64,000 nt of DNA from Amycolatopsis rubida (GCF_900115345.1 NZ_FOWC01000013.1:171323-235322); one strand, 5' to 3'; positions 26,311-36,841 are shown, numbered from the stretch's first letter. Program-made: numbers and translations. Notes: generated by a model from the letters alone, not told the origin.

Positions 26311-26434
26311 CCTCCCGTAACCTGTAGTACGGCTCATCGCAAGCATGAGCCGCTGCGCGAGCACCTGGACCGCCCCCGGGCGGGCCGGCCGCGCCAGCCC
26401 CCTAACCCATTGTCGAGTAATGCAGGAGACTTCC

Positions 26435-26749
26435 GTGTCGGCGTACGCGATCGTCAAGACCGGTGGCAAGCAGTACAAGGTTGCCGTCGGCGACGTCGTC
26501 GAGGTCGAGAAGCTCGAGGGCGAGCCGGGCACCGAGCACACCTTCCCCGCCGTGCTGTTCGTGGACGGTGGCGAGGTCACCACGGACGCCGACGCGTTGG
26601 CGAAGGTCTCGGTCACCGGCAAGGTCGTCGAGCAGACCAAGGGTCCGAAGATCCGGATCCACAAGTTCAAGAACAAGACCGGCTACCACAAGCGCCAGGG
26701 TCACCGGCAGAAGCTGACCCGCGTCGAGGTCACCGGCATCTCCAAGTAG
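26435..26749 (+). CDS. rplU: 50S ribosomal protein L21
   Basis: A 104-residue protein of normal length, opening SAYAIVKTGGKQYKVAVGD and ending KNKTGYHKRQGHRQKLTRVEVTGI, both hallmark L21 segments. It binds 23S rRNA in the large subunit. The GTG at 26435 is chosen for family agreement and the AGGAG 6 nt upstream; longer in-frame starts add unrelated sequence. rpmA follows after 46 bp in the universal L21-L27 pair. Confidence 0.97.
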   Translation: MSAYAIVKTGGKQYKVAVGDVVEVEKLEGEPGTEHTFPAVLFVDGGEVTTDADALAKVSVTGKVVEQTKGPKIRIHKFKNKTGYHKRQGHRQKLTRVEVTGISK

Positions 26750-26795
26750 TTCTTCGGATCTTCGAGACTGAAGCTTTCAAGAAGGGGCATGAGCG

Positions 26796-27053
26796 ATGGC
26801 TCACAAGAAGGGTGCGTCCAGCTCCCGCAACGGTCGTGATTCGAACGCCCAGCGACTGGGCGTCAAGCGCTTCGGCGGCCAGGAGGTGAACGCGGGCGAG
26901 ATCCTGATCCGCCAGCGTGGCACCAAGTTCCACCCCGGTGTGAACGTCGGCCGCGGCGGCGACGACACGCTGTTCGCGCTCGCCGCCGGTGCGGTCGAGT
27001 TCGGCTCGAAGCGCGGCCGCAAGACGGTCAACATCGTGCCGGTCGAAGCCTGA
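26796..27053 (+). CDS. rpmA: 50S ribosomal protein L27
   Basis: An 85-residue L27. It begins AHKKGASSSRNGRDSNAQRLG, the flexible tail that reaches the peptidyl-transferase centre, and continues RQRGTKFHPGVNVGRGGDDTLFAL. There is no Firmicute-style cleaved N-terminal extension. Start and length are unambiguous. It is co-transcribed with rplU, and a hairpin at 27074-27109 separates it from obgE. Confidence 0.97.
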   Translation: MAHKKGASSSRNGRDSNAQRLGVKRFGGQEVNAGEILIRQRGTKFHPGVNVGRGGDDTLFALAAGAVEFGSKRGRKTVNIVPVEA

Positions 27054-27073
27054 TCTTCGGCGCGAGCTTTTGG

Positions 27074-27109
27074 GCGACGTGTGTCCGCGGAATACGCGGA
27101 CCACGTCGC
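27074..27109 (+). terminator. Terminator-like hairpin after rpmA
   Basis: A roughly 15-bp stem with one bulge pairs GCGACGT...CCGCG (27074-27089) with CGCGG...ACGTCGC (27095-27109). It begins 20 nt after the rpmA stop. A second 8-bp hairpin, CCGGGGGC with GCCCCCGG, follows at 27123-27141. Confidence 0.6.
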
Positions 27110-27220
27110 TCGCTTATGTCACCCGGGGGCCGAGCCCCCGGACCCCCACGGTGCGGCCGCTGGCAGACCCAGCGTGGTCCGCACCGTTTTGTCGTTTCGT
27201 GAGTGAAGTGAGGCAAGCCC

Positions 27221-28744
27221 ATGGCGTCCCGGTTCGTGGACCGCGCGGTCATCCATCTGACCGCCGGGGACGGGGGAAACGGCTGTGCCTCGGTGCACCG
27301 CGAAAAGTTCAAGCCGCTCGGCGGCCCGGACGGCGGCAACGGAGGCAACGGCGGTGACGTCACCCTCCTCGTCGACGCCAACGTGCACACCCTCCTCGAC
27401 TTCCACTTCCGCCCGCACGCCCGCGCAGGCAACGGCAAAATGGGCATGGGCAGCAACCGCAACGGCGCCGCCGGCGAGGGCCTGGAGATGAAGGTCCCGC
27501 CGGGCACCGTCGTGTTCACTGAGGACGGCGAACTCGTCGCGGACCTCACCAACCCCGGCACCCGGTTCGTCGCCGCCCAAGGCGGTCGCGGCGGGCTCGG
27601 CAACGCCGCGCTCGCCTCCAAGGCCCGCAAAGCGCCGGGGTTCGCGCTGCTCGGCGAGCCCGGCGAGAGCCGGAACCTCGTGCTGGAGCTGCGTTCGGTC
27701 GCCGACGTCGGCCTGCTCGGCTTCCCGTCCGCGGGCAAGTCGTCGCTGATTTCCGTGCTGTCCGCCGCGAAGCCGAAGATCGCCGACTACCCGTTCACCA
27801 CGCTCGTGCCGAACCTCGGCGTGATCACCGCCGGCTCGTCGGTCTTCACGATGGCCGACGTGCCGGGCCTGATCCCGGGCGCGTCCGAGGGGCGCGGGCT
27901 CGGCCTGGACTTCCTGCGCCACATCGAACGCTGCGCCGTGCTGGTGCACGTGGTCGACTGCGCGACGCTGGAGCCGGGCCGCGATCCGCTGTCCGATGTG
28001 GACGCTCTCGAAGCGGAGCTGGCCCGCTACACGCCGGGGCTGGGCGGCAAGCTCGAAGAACGCCCGCGCGTGGTGGTGCTGAACAAGATCGACATCCCGG
28101 AAGCGGCCGAGCTGGCCGAGTTCGTGCGCCCCGACCTGGAGGCGCGCGGGCTGCGGGTGTTCGAGGTCTCGACCGCGTCGCGCAAGGGCCTGAAGGAGCT
28201 GAGCTTCGCGCTGGCGGAGGTCGTCGAGGCCTACCGCGAGGCGCAGCCGGTGCTGGAGCCGGAGAAGATCGTGCTGCACCCGCTCGCGATCGACGACAGC
28301 GGGTTCACCGTCGAACGCGATCCGGAGGAAGAAGGCGGGTTCATCGTCCGCGGTTCGCGCCCGGAGCGGTGGATCCGGCAGACGAACTTCGCCAACGACG
28401 AGGCCGTCGGCTACCTCGCGGACCGGCTCAACCGGCTCGGCGTCGAGGAAGCCCTCGCGAAGAACGGCGCCCGCCCGGGCAGCCCGGTCACCATCGGCGA
28501 CATCCAGTTCGAATGGCAGCCCTCCACGCCGGGCGTGGCGGTGCACCTGTCCGGCCGCGGCACGGACGTCCGGCTGGAGCGCACCGACCGCGTCGGCGCG
28601 TCCGAGCGCAAGGAAGCCCGCCGGATCCGCCGCGACGGCACCGGCGAGGACGAGGACTTGGTCGAAGAGGAGACCGCCCCGTCTGTCGACGCTGAGCTGG
28701 ATGACGTGTGGAAAGACGAGGAGCAGGCGGAGCGCGACCGGTGA
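27221..28744 (+). CDS. obgE: Obg-family GTPase (CgtA)
   Basis: A 507-residue essential GTPase of 50S assembly and stress control. The glycine-rich Obg fold spans residues 1-158 (GGPDGGNGGNGGDVTL, GKMGMGSNRNGAAGEGL). The G domain has G1 GFPSAGKSS near 166, G2 at DYPFTTLVPNLG, G3 DVPGL near 213 and G4 NKID near 288. The OCT domain follows (about 345-430) and ends in an acidic tail typical of actinobacteria. The ATG at 27221 matches family N-termini. The last codons overlap the start of proB. Confidence 0.96.
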   Translation: MASRFVDRAVIHLTAGDGGNGCASVHREKFKPLGGPDGGNGGNGGDVTLLVDANVHTLLDFHFRPHARAGNGKMGMGSNRNGAAGEGLEMKVPPGTVVFTEDGELVADLTNPGTRFVAAQGGRGGLGNAALASKARKAPGFALLGEPGESRNLVLELRSVADVGLLGFPSAGKSSLISVLSAAKPKIADYPFTTLVPNLGVITAGSSVFTMADVPGLIPGASEGRGLGLDFLRHIERCAVLVHVVDCATLEPGRDPLSDVDALEAELARYTPGLGGKLEERPRVVVLNKIDIPEAAELAEFVRPDLEARGLRVFEVSTASRKGLKELSFALAEVVEAYREAQPVLEPEKIVLHPLAIDDSGFTVERDPEEEGGFIVRGSRPERWIRQTNFANDEAVGYLADRLNRLGVEEALAKNGARPGSPVTIGDIQFEWQPSTPGVAVHLSGRGTDVRLERTDRVGASERKEARRIRRDGTGEDEDLVEEETAPSVDAELDDVWKDEEQAERDR

Positions 28745-29847
28745 GCGGCACGCGGCACGCGATCGCGGAAGCTCGCCGGCTGGTCGTCAAGGTCGGTTCC
28801 TCGGCACTGACGACCGCGGGCAGCGGGCTGGACGTCGCGCGGCTCGACGCCTTGGTGGATGCCATCGCGGATCGCGTGGCCCGCGACGCGCAGATCGTCC
28901 TCGTGTCCTCGGGCGCGATCGGTGCCGGGCTCGCGCCGTTGAAGCTGGGCAAGCGCCCGCGCGACCTGGCCACTCAGCAGGCCGCGGCGAGCGTCGGACA
29001 GCTCGCGCTGGCGCACGCGTACGCGGAATCGTTCGGCCGCTACTGCCTGACCGTCGGCCAGGTGCTGCTCACTTCCGACGATGTCGTCCGCCGCTCGCAC
29101 TACCGCAACGCGCAGCGCACGTTCTCCCGGCTGCTCGCGCTCGGCGCGGTGCCGGTCGTGAACGAGAACGACACCGTTGCCACGCAAGAGATCCGCTTCG
29201 GCGACAACGACCGGCTCGCCGCGCTCGTGGCGCACCTCGTCGGTGCCGACGCGCTCGTCCTGCTGTCCGATGTGGACGGTCTGTACGACGGCGACCCGCG
29301 CGACGGCGCGACCCGCAAGATCACCGAGGTGCGCGGCGAGTCCGATGTGGAGGGCATCGCGGTCGGAATGTCGTCCTCGGGTCTCGGCACCGGCGGCATG
29401 GTCTCGAAACTTTCCGCCGCGCGCACCGCGGCCGGCGCCGGAATCCCGGTGCTGCTGGCCGCTGCCGCCGACGCCGGGGACGCGCTGCGCGAGGCGAACG
29501 TCGGCACCGCGTTCGCGCCCGCTGACACCCGGCTGTCCGCCCGCCGCTTCTGGCTCGGGTATGCCGCCGACACCTCCGGCCGCCTCCGCCTGGACGACGG
29601 CGCGGTGCGGGCGATCCTGCGCCGCCGGTCGCTGCTGGCGGCCGGAATCACTGGTTGGGACGGGGATTTCGAGGCCGGAGATGTCGTCGATCTGGTGGAT
29701 TCGGCGGACGTGCCGGTGGCGCGCGGGGTGGTCGGGTTCGATGCGGGGGAGCTGCCTGGGTTGATCGGGCGGTCCAGCCATGAGGTCCCGGTGGAACACC
29801 GCCGGGAGGTCGTCCACGCCGACGATCTCGTACCGCTGCGCCGCTAA
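28741..29847 (+). CDS. proB: Glutamate 5-kinase
   Basis: A 368-residue enzyme that phosphorylates glutamate in the first step of proline synthesis. The amino-acid-kinase domain shows LVVKVGSSALT, VLVSSGAIGAG, AVPVVNENDTVA and FGDNDRLAALVA. The PUA domain is at about residues 275-355. GTG at 28741 overlaps the obgE stop (GTGA), showing translational coupling. proA, often the next gene in actinobacteria, is absent; convergent accessory genes follow instead. Confidence 0.95.
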   Translation: MSGTRHAIAEARRLVVKVGSSALTTAGSGLDVARLDALVDAIADRVARDAQIVLVSSGAIGAGLAPLKLGKRPRDLATQQAAASVGQLALAHAYAESFGRYCLTVGQVLLTSDDVVRRSHYRNAQRTFSRLLALGAVPVVNENDTVATQEIRFGDNDRLAALVAHLVGADALVLLSDVDGLYDGDPRDGATRKITEVRGESDVEGIAVGMSSSGLGTGGMVSKLSAARTAAGAGIPVLLAAAADAGDALREANVGTAFAPADTRLSARRFWLGYAADTSGRLRLDDGAVRAILRRRSLLAAGITGWDGDFEAGDVVDLVDSADVPVARGVVGFDAGELPGLIGRSSHEVPVEHRREVVHADDLVPLRR

Positions 29848-29935
29848 GAAGCCCGGCACCGAAGATCCCGCCCGAACCGATTCGCGGACCTGAGGGCAGG
29901 GCGAGCCGGCCCGGCTCAAGCCTGTGGCATTGCCG

Positions 29936-30559
29936 CTAAGACCCCGAGAGATGCCGAGCCACGCGAGCCAGCTGCTCCGCGTAGTACTCCACAAAGGACT
30001 CTGCCGACGGATCCTCCCCGGTGAGCGCTTCCGCGATCCGGGGGAGCGACGTCGGCGCGCTCGCCGCCGCCATCAGCATCAGCAGCAACGTCTCCGGGTC
30101 CACATCGGACGGGAAGTCGCCCGCTTCCTGCCGGGCCCGCATGTACTTGAGCTGACCCCGCAGGAACTCCCGCTGCGACTCCGCCGCCGCCTCGTCCGGG
30201 GTGCCCTCGGCCATGTTCTCCCGCAGGAACAACCGGGCCTGGTCTTGGTCGGAGAGCCCGCTCCTGGCGAAATCCGCGAGCACGTCCGCGAGCGGACGGT
30301 CCGGCGTGGTCATCGCGGAGAACCCGGCGAACGGTTCGCTCGCGACCTCCGCGTACAGGCCTTCCTTGCCGCCGAAGTAATACGAGATCAGCTGCTTGTT
30401 CACTCCGGCGCGCTGCGCGATGTCGCTGACCCGCGCGGCCGCGTACCCCTTGCTGCCGAACTCGGCCTTGGCCGCCTCGAAAATGCGGGCCTTCGTGCGT
30501 TCGGGATCGCGCTGACGCTCACCGGGGCGCGGCGCGCGGCGCGGGGTGGTCTCGGACAC
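29936..30559 (-). CDS. TetR/AcrR-family regulator
   Basis: A 207-residue repressor-type protein. The N-terminal HTH reads ARIFEAAKAEFGSKGYAAARVSDIAQRAGVNKQLISYYFGGKEGLY, with the KQLISYYF recognition region. The rest is an all-helical ligand-binding domain. It is divergent from a flavin monooxygenase gene, and the shared region carries two imperfect palindromes, so regulation of that enzyme and itself is likely. The GTG at 30559 fits family N-terminal length. Confidence 0.88.
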   Translation of the reverse strand: MSETTPRRAPRPGERQRDPERTKARIFEAAKAEFGSKGYAAARVSDIAQRAGVNKQLISYYFGGKEGLYAEVASEPFAGFSAMTTPDRPLADVLADFARSGLSDQDQARLFLRENMAEGTPDEAAAESQREFLRGQLKYMRARQEAGDFPSDVDPETLLLMLMAAASAPTSLPRIAEALTGEDPSAESFVEYYAEQLARVARHLSGS

Positions 30560-30583
30560 CTGCGCAGCCTAACCGACGCATTA

Positions 30584-30622
30584 ATCATCCAAAAGGTTGA
30601 CGCAATCATCCTTGTGGATAAT
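30584..30622. promoter_or_regulatory. Two putative TetR operators and a -10 for the monooxygenase gene
   Basis: ATCATCC-N4-GGTTGAC (30584-30601) and ATCATCC-N4-GGATAAT (30605-30622) are imperfect palindromes of the same form. Their identical AATCATCC left arms are 21 bp apart, two helical turns. GATAAT (30617-30622) in the second could be the -10 of the plus-strand gene. Confidence 0.6.
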
Positions 30623-30644
30623 TATGGAGACCGACCGAGAGGGG

Positions 30645-31895
30645 ATGACCGTGAACAAGATCAAGGTGGCGGTGGTAGGCGGCGGCACCGGCGGGTTGTG
30701 CCTGGCGCACGGCCTGGCGCGGGCCGGAGTCGAGGTGGCGGTGTACGAGCGCAGCCGCACCCGGACCGAGCGCTTGCAGGGCTACCGCGTGCACATCGCG
30801 CCGATGGGCTCCGCCGCACTGCACGAGTGCTTGCCGGCCGAGGCGTGGGAGCGCTTCCTCGCAACGACGGGGGAGAGCAAGGGCGTGTTCGGATTCGTCA
30901 CCGAGCAGATGCGCGAACTGGCGGTTCTCGATGCTCCGCCGAGCGGCGATCCGGCCGCCGCACACCATTCGGCGAGCCGGATCTCGATGCACCAGGTGCT
31001 GTCGTCCGGATTGGACGACGTCCTGTGGCACGGCAAGGAATTCGTGCGCTACGAGACCGGCCCGAAGGGCGTCGGCCTGCACTTCGCGGACGGCACCACC
31101 GCCGAGGCGGACCTGGTCGTCGGCGCGGACGGAGCGAATTCCCGGGTCCGTGCGCAACTGCTGCCGCACGCGAAGCGGGCGGACACCGGGATCCGCACCG
31201 TCATCGGCAAGTTCCCGCTGAACGCCGAGTCCGTCCGGCAGCTCCCGGAACGGCTGGCGACCGCCCCGACGTACGTGCTGCCGCCGGCGGGCAGCGGGAT
31301 GTTCACCGCGCCGCACGAGTTTCCGGCGGCTTCGGCCAACGACGAGTCCGCGGCCCTCGACCCGGTCCTGTTCGACAACACCGGCAGCTACGTGATGTGG
31401 TCCTACGGAGCGAAAGCCGGGCTGTTCCCCGGCGATCTCGCCGAATTGGCCGCTCCCGCGCTCCGGTCGCTGATGCTGGAGCGGATCCGCGGCTGGCATC
31501 CGGCGTTCAGCCGGCTGGTGCGGGACTCGCCGGACGGCACGGTGAGCATGCTGCCGATCCGCACGTCGGTGCCGGTCCGCGAGTGGGAGCCCGGTCCGGT
31601 CACCCTGCTCGGCGATGCCGTGCACAGCATGACGCCGTTTCGCGGCATCGGCGCGAACATCGCCCTGCGCGACGCACAAGTGTTGTGCCGCAACCTTTCC
31701 CGCGGCGGCGACGTGACCGCTGCGGTCGCCGACTACGAGCGGCAGATGCGGAAGTACGCGTACCCGCAAGTGCGTGGTTCGCTGCGCAGCGCCGGGCAGT
31801 TCGTGACGGAAAGCCGGTTCAGCCGCAGGGCGATGCGCGCGTCGATGACCGTGCTGGGGGCGGGCCTTTCGCTGCGGCGGAAGCTGCGCGGCTGA
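30645..31895 (+). CDS. FAD-dependent monooxygenase (PHBH fold)
   Basis: A 416-residue class A flavoprotein monooxygenase. The dinucleotide-binding motif is VAVVGGGTGGLCLAHGLARAG (GxGxxG form). The DG motif is VVGADGANSRVR near residue 170, and the GD motif is LLGDAVHSMTPFRGIGAN near 325. Such enzymes hydroxylate aromatic or polyketide-like substrates with NAD(P)H, and some inactivate antibiotics. Pairing with a divergent TetR regulator fits an inducible detoxification pair. The ATG at 30645 follows AGAGGGG; a GTG at 30651 is possible. Confidence 0.88.
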   Translation: MTVNKIKVAVVGGGTGGLCLAHGLARAGVEVAVYERSRTRTERLQGYRVHIAPMGSAALHECLPAEAWERFLATTGESKGVFGFVTEQMRELAVLDAPPSGDPAAAHHSASRISMHQVLSSGLDDVLWHGKEFVRYETGPKGVGLHFADGTTAEADLVVGADGANSRVRAQLLPHAKRADTGIRTVIGKFPLNAESVRQLPERLATAPTYVLPPAGSGMFTAPHEFPAASANDESAALDPVLFDNTGSYVMWSYGAKAGLFPGDLAELAAPALRSLMLERIRGWHPAFSRLVRDSPDGTVSMLPIRTSVPVREWEPGPVTLLGDAVHSMTPFRGIGANIALRDAQVLCRNLSRGGDVTAAVADYERQMRKYAYPQVRGSLRSAGQFVTESRFSRRAMRASMTVLGAGLSLRRKLRG

Positions 31896-31897
31896 CG

Positions 31898-32374
31898 TCA
31901 GCCCGCGCCGTACCAGCGCCCGCCCGGCGGCATGGCGTACTCCTTGTACAGCAGAGCTGCCAGGGTTTGCCAGCCGGTTTCGTCCGCGGTGTAGGTCTGG
32001 CCGCCCGGCGCGATCAGCACGGCCTGGCCGCTCGCGTCGGCGACCAGCGAGATCGACACGCGGAATTCGTCGTAGTCGTGCCGCACCAGCCAACGCCGCC
32101 CGATCGTGAACCGGCGGCGCGCGGTGACCGGATAACGCACGTCGACGTCGGAGACGCCGGTGCCGACGGTCGTCCACAGCGGGGTGACGCGGAGCCCGGC
32201 CAGGTGCACGAGCTGCGGTTTCCCGCCGTCCGGTTCGAAGCGGTAGTACGGACGCCTGCGCCACTGCTCCCAGCGCAGCCGCCGCCGTTCGCGGCGGATC
32301 GGGCCGCGCAGCCGGGACAGCGCCTCCTCGACCAGCGCGAGGGCGCGGGCGTAATCGGGATCGTCGCGGGACAC
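31898..32374 (-). CDS. Hypothetical protein, last gene of the acyl-CoA operon
   Basis: A 158-residue soluble protein I do not recognise. It starts with an acidic-basic helix (YARALALVEEALSRLRGPIRRERRRL) followed by a beta-rich part with several Trp and Tyr residues (RFTIGRRWLVRHDYDEFRVSISLVAD). The GTG at 32374 has a strong AAGGGAGG upstream, and the gap from the ligase gene is 28 nt, so it is likely co-transcribed with it. It has none of the crotonase motifs and cannot supply the missing hydratase step. It ends 2 bp from the convergent monooxygenase gene. Confidence 0.7.
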   Translation of the reverse strand: MSRDDPDYARALALVEEALSRLRGPIRRERRRLRWEQWRRRPYYRFEPDGGKPQLVHLAGLRVTPLWTTVGTGVSDVDVRYPVTARRRFTIGRRWLVRHDYDEFRVSISLVADASGQAVLIAPGGQTYTADETGWQTLAALLYKEYAMPPGGRWYGAG

Positions 32375-32402
32375 GAGATCCTCCCTTCTCTCGCGCCCGA
32401 AG

Positions 32403-34025
<1,623 letters not shown>

Positions 34026-34038
34026 GGCGGGCTCCGGG

Positions 34039-34773
34039 TCAGCTCATGGTGAGGCCGCCGCTGACGCTGACGGTCTGGCCGGTGACGTAGGCGGCCTCGT
34101 CGGAGGCCAGGAAGGCGACCACGTTCGCGATGTCGGACGGCTGCGCGAGCCGCCGGAACGGGATGGCTTTCGTCAGTGCTTCGCGCAGCTTCGGGTTGTC
34201 GCCGCCGAGCGAGGCGAACAACGCGGTGTCCGCGGGGCCAGGACAGACGACGTTGGCGTTGACCGTGTTGCGGGCCAATTCCCGGGCGATCGACTTCGTG
34301 AACGCGATGACGCCGCCCTTCGCCGCCGAGTACACCGCCTCGCCCGACGAGCCGACGCGACCGGCATCGGACGCGATGGTGACCACGGAGCCGAAACCCT
34401 GCTCGACCATCACCGGCAGCACCTCGCGGCAGGTATTGAGCACACCGTAGAGGTTGATCTGCACGACGCGGTCCCAATCGGCGCGATCGGATTCCACGAA
34501 CGGGCCCGCCTTGTCCCAGCCTGCGTTGTTGACCAGCGCATCGATCCGGCCGAACTGCGCGCGAACCTGCTCGACCGCGGCGGCGACGGACTCGGGGGAG
34601 GTGACGTCGGTCTGGACGCCGAGCCCGCCGATCGCGGCCGCGGTTTCCTTCGCGGTGGTCTCGTTGATGTCGCTGACCACGACGGTCGCGCCCTCGGCGG
34701 CCAGCTTCTCGGCGATGCCGCGGCCGATTCCCTGGCCCGCGCCGGTGACGATGATTACTTTGTCTTTCAGCAT
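34039..34773 (-). CDS. badH: BadH-like 2-hydroxycyclohexanecarboxyl-CoA dehydrogenase (SDR)
   Basis: A 244-residue short-chain dehydrogenase. The NAD site is VTGAGQGIGRGIAEKL, the NNAG motif is VNNAGWDKAGPF, and the catalytic Ser-Tyr-Lys set is in ASDAGRVGSSGEAVYSAAKGG. NNAGWD plus RVGSSGEAVY closely match R. palustris BadH as recalled, rather than FabG. It would oxidise the 2-hydroxy ring thioester to the 2-keto ring thioester that BadI cleaves. Start ATG at 34773, 10 nt after the acyl-CoA dehydrogenase gene. Confidence 0.82.
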   Translation of the reverse strand: MLKDKVIIVTGAGQGIGRGIAEKLAAEGATVVVSDINETTAKETAAAIGGLGVQTDVTSPESVAAAVEQVRAQFGRIDALVNNAGWDKAGPFVESDRADWDRVVQINLYGVLNTCREVLPVMVEQGFGSVVTIASDAGRVGSSGEAVYSAAKGGVIAFTKSIARELARNTVNANVVCPGPADTALFASLGGDNPKLREALTKAIPFRRLAQPSDIANVVAFLASDEAAYVTGQTVSVSGGLTMS

Positions 34774-34783
34774 GGTTTCTCCA

Positions 34784-35929
34784 TCAGGGTGCGTAGGCGC
34801 GGCCGAGGAGGTTGCGCGCGATGACGAGCTTCGACACCTGCGCGGTGCCGTCGCCGATTTCGAGGCCGATCACGTCGCGAAGCCGCTGCCCGACCGGGCT
34901 TTCGCTGGAATACCCGAGGTGCCCGAAGGTCAGCAGGCACTGGTGGATGGTCTCGGCGGCGAGCTTCGGCGCCCAGAACTTCGCCATCGCCGCCTCGGTG
35001 CTGTGCTCGACTTCGTTGTCCTTGCGCCACAACGCCTCGTAACAGACATGTCGGGCTCCGCGCAGGTAAGTCGCCTGCTCAGCGAGCGGGAACGCGACGC
35101 CCTGGAAGGTGCCGATCGGGCTGCCGAACGCCTCGCGGTCGCGGGACCACTGCAACGCCTCGTCGAGCGAAACCTGCGCTGCGCCAAGGCAGGCGAGCCC
35201 GATGATCGCGCGGGAGTAGTCGAAACCCTGCATCACCGAGACGAAGCCCTGTCCTTCTCCGCCGACCAAGGCATCCTTCGGGACGGGCAGTCCGTCGAAG
35301 TGCAGTGAAGCGCGGCCGATCGCCCGGCTGCCGAGGTCGTCGAACGCCGCCCGCGAGACATACGTGTCGTCCAGTTCGACCCAGAACGCGCTGACGCCGC
35401 GGGCACCGGGACCGCCGGTGCGGGCGAGCACGAGCGCGACGTCGGCGGACATGCCCAGCGTGATCGACGTTTTCTCGCCGGTGAGCCGCCAGCCGTCGCC
35501 GTCCGGTTCAGCCTTCATCTCCAGCTTCGCGGCGTCGGTGCCGTGCCCGGGTTCGGTGATGCAGAACGCGGGCACGACCTCGCCGGACGCGATCGGCGGC
35601 AGCCACGCCGCCTGCTGCTCCTCGGTCGCGTTGCGGGTGAGGATGTCGCTGACCAGCGCGCTGACGATGATCAGGTAGGCCGCGTTGAAGTCGCCGTGCG
35701 CGACCTCCTCGGCGGCCATCCCGGCGACGACCGCGCTGGCCTCCTGGCCGCCGTGGCGTTCCGGGATGCGCAGGCCGGTCAGGCCCATCGAGGCCAGGTC
35801 CGCGACGAGCTGGGGCCGCAGCTTCGCCGCCTTGTCGTCGGATTGGTAGTGCGGCGCAAGGACTTTCGCCGCGAATCGGCGCAGCTCTCGCCGGTAGGAG
35901 TCCTCGTCGCCGGTGAAGGTGAAATCCAT
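34784..35929 (-). CDS. aliB: Acyl-CoA dehydrogenase, probably acting on a cyclohexanecarboxyl-CoA (AliB-like)
   Basis: A 381-residue FAD-dependent dehydrogenase. It shows the FAD-binding CITEPGHGTDAAKLEMKAE and SITLGMSADVALVLART. The C-terminal part holds GFDYSRAIIGLACLGAAQ, REAFGSPIGTFQGVAFPLAEQ and the C-terminal IGDGTAQVSKLVIARNLLG. The usual catalytic Glu area reads LEIGDGTAQV. It would introduce the first double bond in the CoA-activated ring. The substrate is assigned only by operon context. It starts 2 nt after the badI-like stop. Confidence 0.82.
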   Translation of the reverse strand: MDFTFTGDEDSYRRELRRFAAKVLAPHYQSDDKAAKLRPQLVADLASMGLTGLRIPERHGGQEASAVVAGMAAEEVAHGDFNAAYLIIVSALVSDILTRNATEEQQAAWLPPIASGEVVPAFCITEPGHGTDAAKLEMKAEPDGDGWRLTGEKTSITLGMSADVALVLARTGGPGARGVSAFWVELDDTYVSRAAFDDLGSRAIGRASLHFDGLPVPKDALVGGEGQGFVSVMQGFDYSRAIIGLACLGAAQVSLDEALQWSRDREAFGSPIGTFQGVAFPLAEQATYLRGARHVCYEALWRKDNEVEHSTEAAMAKFWAPKLAAETIHQCLLTFGHLGYSSESPVGQRLRDVIGLEIGDGTAQVSKLVIARNLLGRAYAP

Positions 35930-35931
35930 GG

Positions 35932-36726
35932 TCAGTGCCAGTTCACGTGCGAGACGAAGTCCGGCTTGCGCTTCTCCGCAAACGCTTGCGCACCCTCCAA
36001 GCCCTCCGGCGAGGCAGTGAACAGGTCGAGCGCGGACATGGCCAAATTGGACAGTCCGGCCTGGTGGTCGGTGTCCGCGTTGAAGGACTGCTTGAGAAAA
36101 CGCAGTGCGGTCGGGCTTTTCTCGGCTGCTTCGCCGGCCCACGCCTTGGCGGTCTTGAGCAGTTCGCCCGGCGGGACGACGGCGTTGACCAGACCCATCC
36201 GCTCCGCCTCGGCCGCGTCGTACTGGCGGCAGAAGAACCAGATCTCGCGCGCCTTCTTCTCGCCGACGACCCGCGCGAGATACGCCGAGCCGAACCCGGC
36301 GTCGAACGACCCGACCCGCGGACCGGCCTGGCCGAACCGCGCGGTCTCGCTGGCGATCGTGACGTCGCACAGGACGTGCAGCACGTGCCCGCCGCCGACC
36401 GCGACGCCGTTGACCGCGGCGATCACCGGCTTCGGGATGTCGCGGATGAGCTTGTGCAGGTTGCCGATCTCGAACATGCCGCTCTCGGTCGGGCCGTAGT
36501 CGCCGGTCTCCGCCCGCTGCTTGACGTCGCCGCCGGTGCAGAACGCCTTCTCGCCGGCGCCGGTGAGGATCACCGCCTGCACGTGCTTGTCCGCCCACGC
36601 CAAGCGGAACGCCTTGATCAGCTCGTCGACTGTCCGCCCGCGGAAGGCGTTGTAGCGCTCCGGCCGGTCGATCGTGACGACCGCGGCCGGACCGTCGATC
36701 TCGTACCGGATGTCCTCGAACTCCAT
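35932..36726 (-). CDS. badI: BadI-like 2-ketocyclohexanecarboxyl-CoA hydrolase (crotonase fold)
   Basis: A 264-residue crotonase-superfamily enzyme, first gene of the operon. It opens MEFEDIRYEIDGPAAVVTIDRPERYNAFRG and continues VILTGAGEKAFCTGGD, VNGVAVGGGHVLHVLCDVTIAS and GSFDAGFGSAYLARVVGEKKAREIWFFCRQY. It ends EKRKPDF. The GEKKAREIW stretch and the ending match R. palustris BadI, which hydrolytically opens the 2-keto ring to pimeloyl-CoA; MenB is a related but different option. The ATG at 36726 follows GGGAG at 7 nt. Confidence 0.85.
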   Translation of the reverse strand: MEFEDIRYEIDGPAAVVTIDRPERYNAFRGRTVDELIKAFRLAWADKHVQAVILTGAGEKAFCTGGDVKQRAETGDYGPTESGMFEIGNLHKLIRDIPKPVIAAVNGVAVGGGHVLHVLCDVTIASETARFGQAGPRVGSFDAGFGSAYLARVVGEKKAREIWFFCRQYDAAEAERMGLVNAVVPPGELLKTAKAWAGEAAEKSPTALRFLKQSFNADTDHQAGLSNLAMSALDLFTASPEGLEGAQAFAEKRKPDFVSHVNWH

Positions 36727-36765
36727 CGTTCGCTCCCGTCTGTCGTCTGACCACCGTGACAAAAT

Positions 36766-36801
36766 TTGACTGTTGAGTCAAGAGTTGAATCCATGGTCAA
36801 C
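36766..36801. promoter_or_regulatory. Operators between badI and its divergent TetR gene
   Basis: TTGACT-N4-AGTCAA (36766-36781) is a perfect palindrome. GTTGA-N8-TCAAC (36784-36801) is a second, wider one. Both lie in the 115-bp region shared by the two divergent genes. They are the likely binding sites of the adjacent TetR protein. Confidence 0.6.
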
Positions 36802-36841
36802 CGGTAGGCTTCTGGGGCAGCGAAGGATGTGGAGGAACGAG

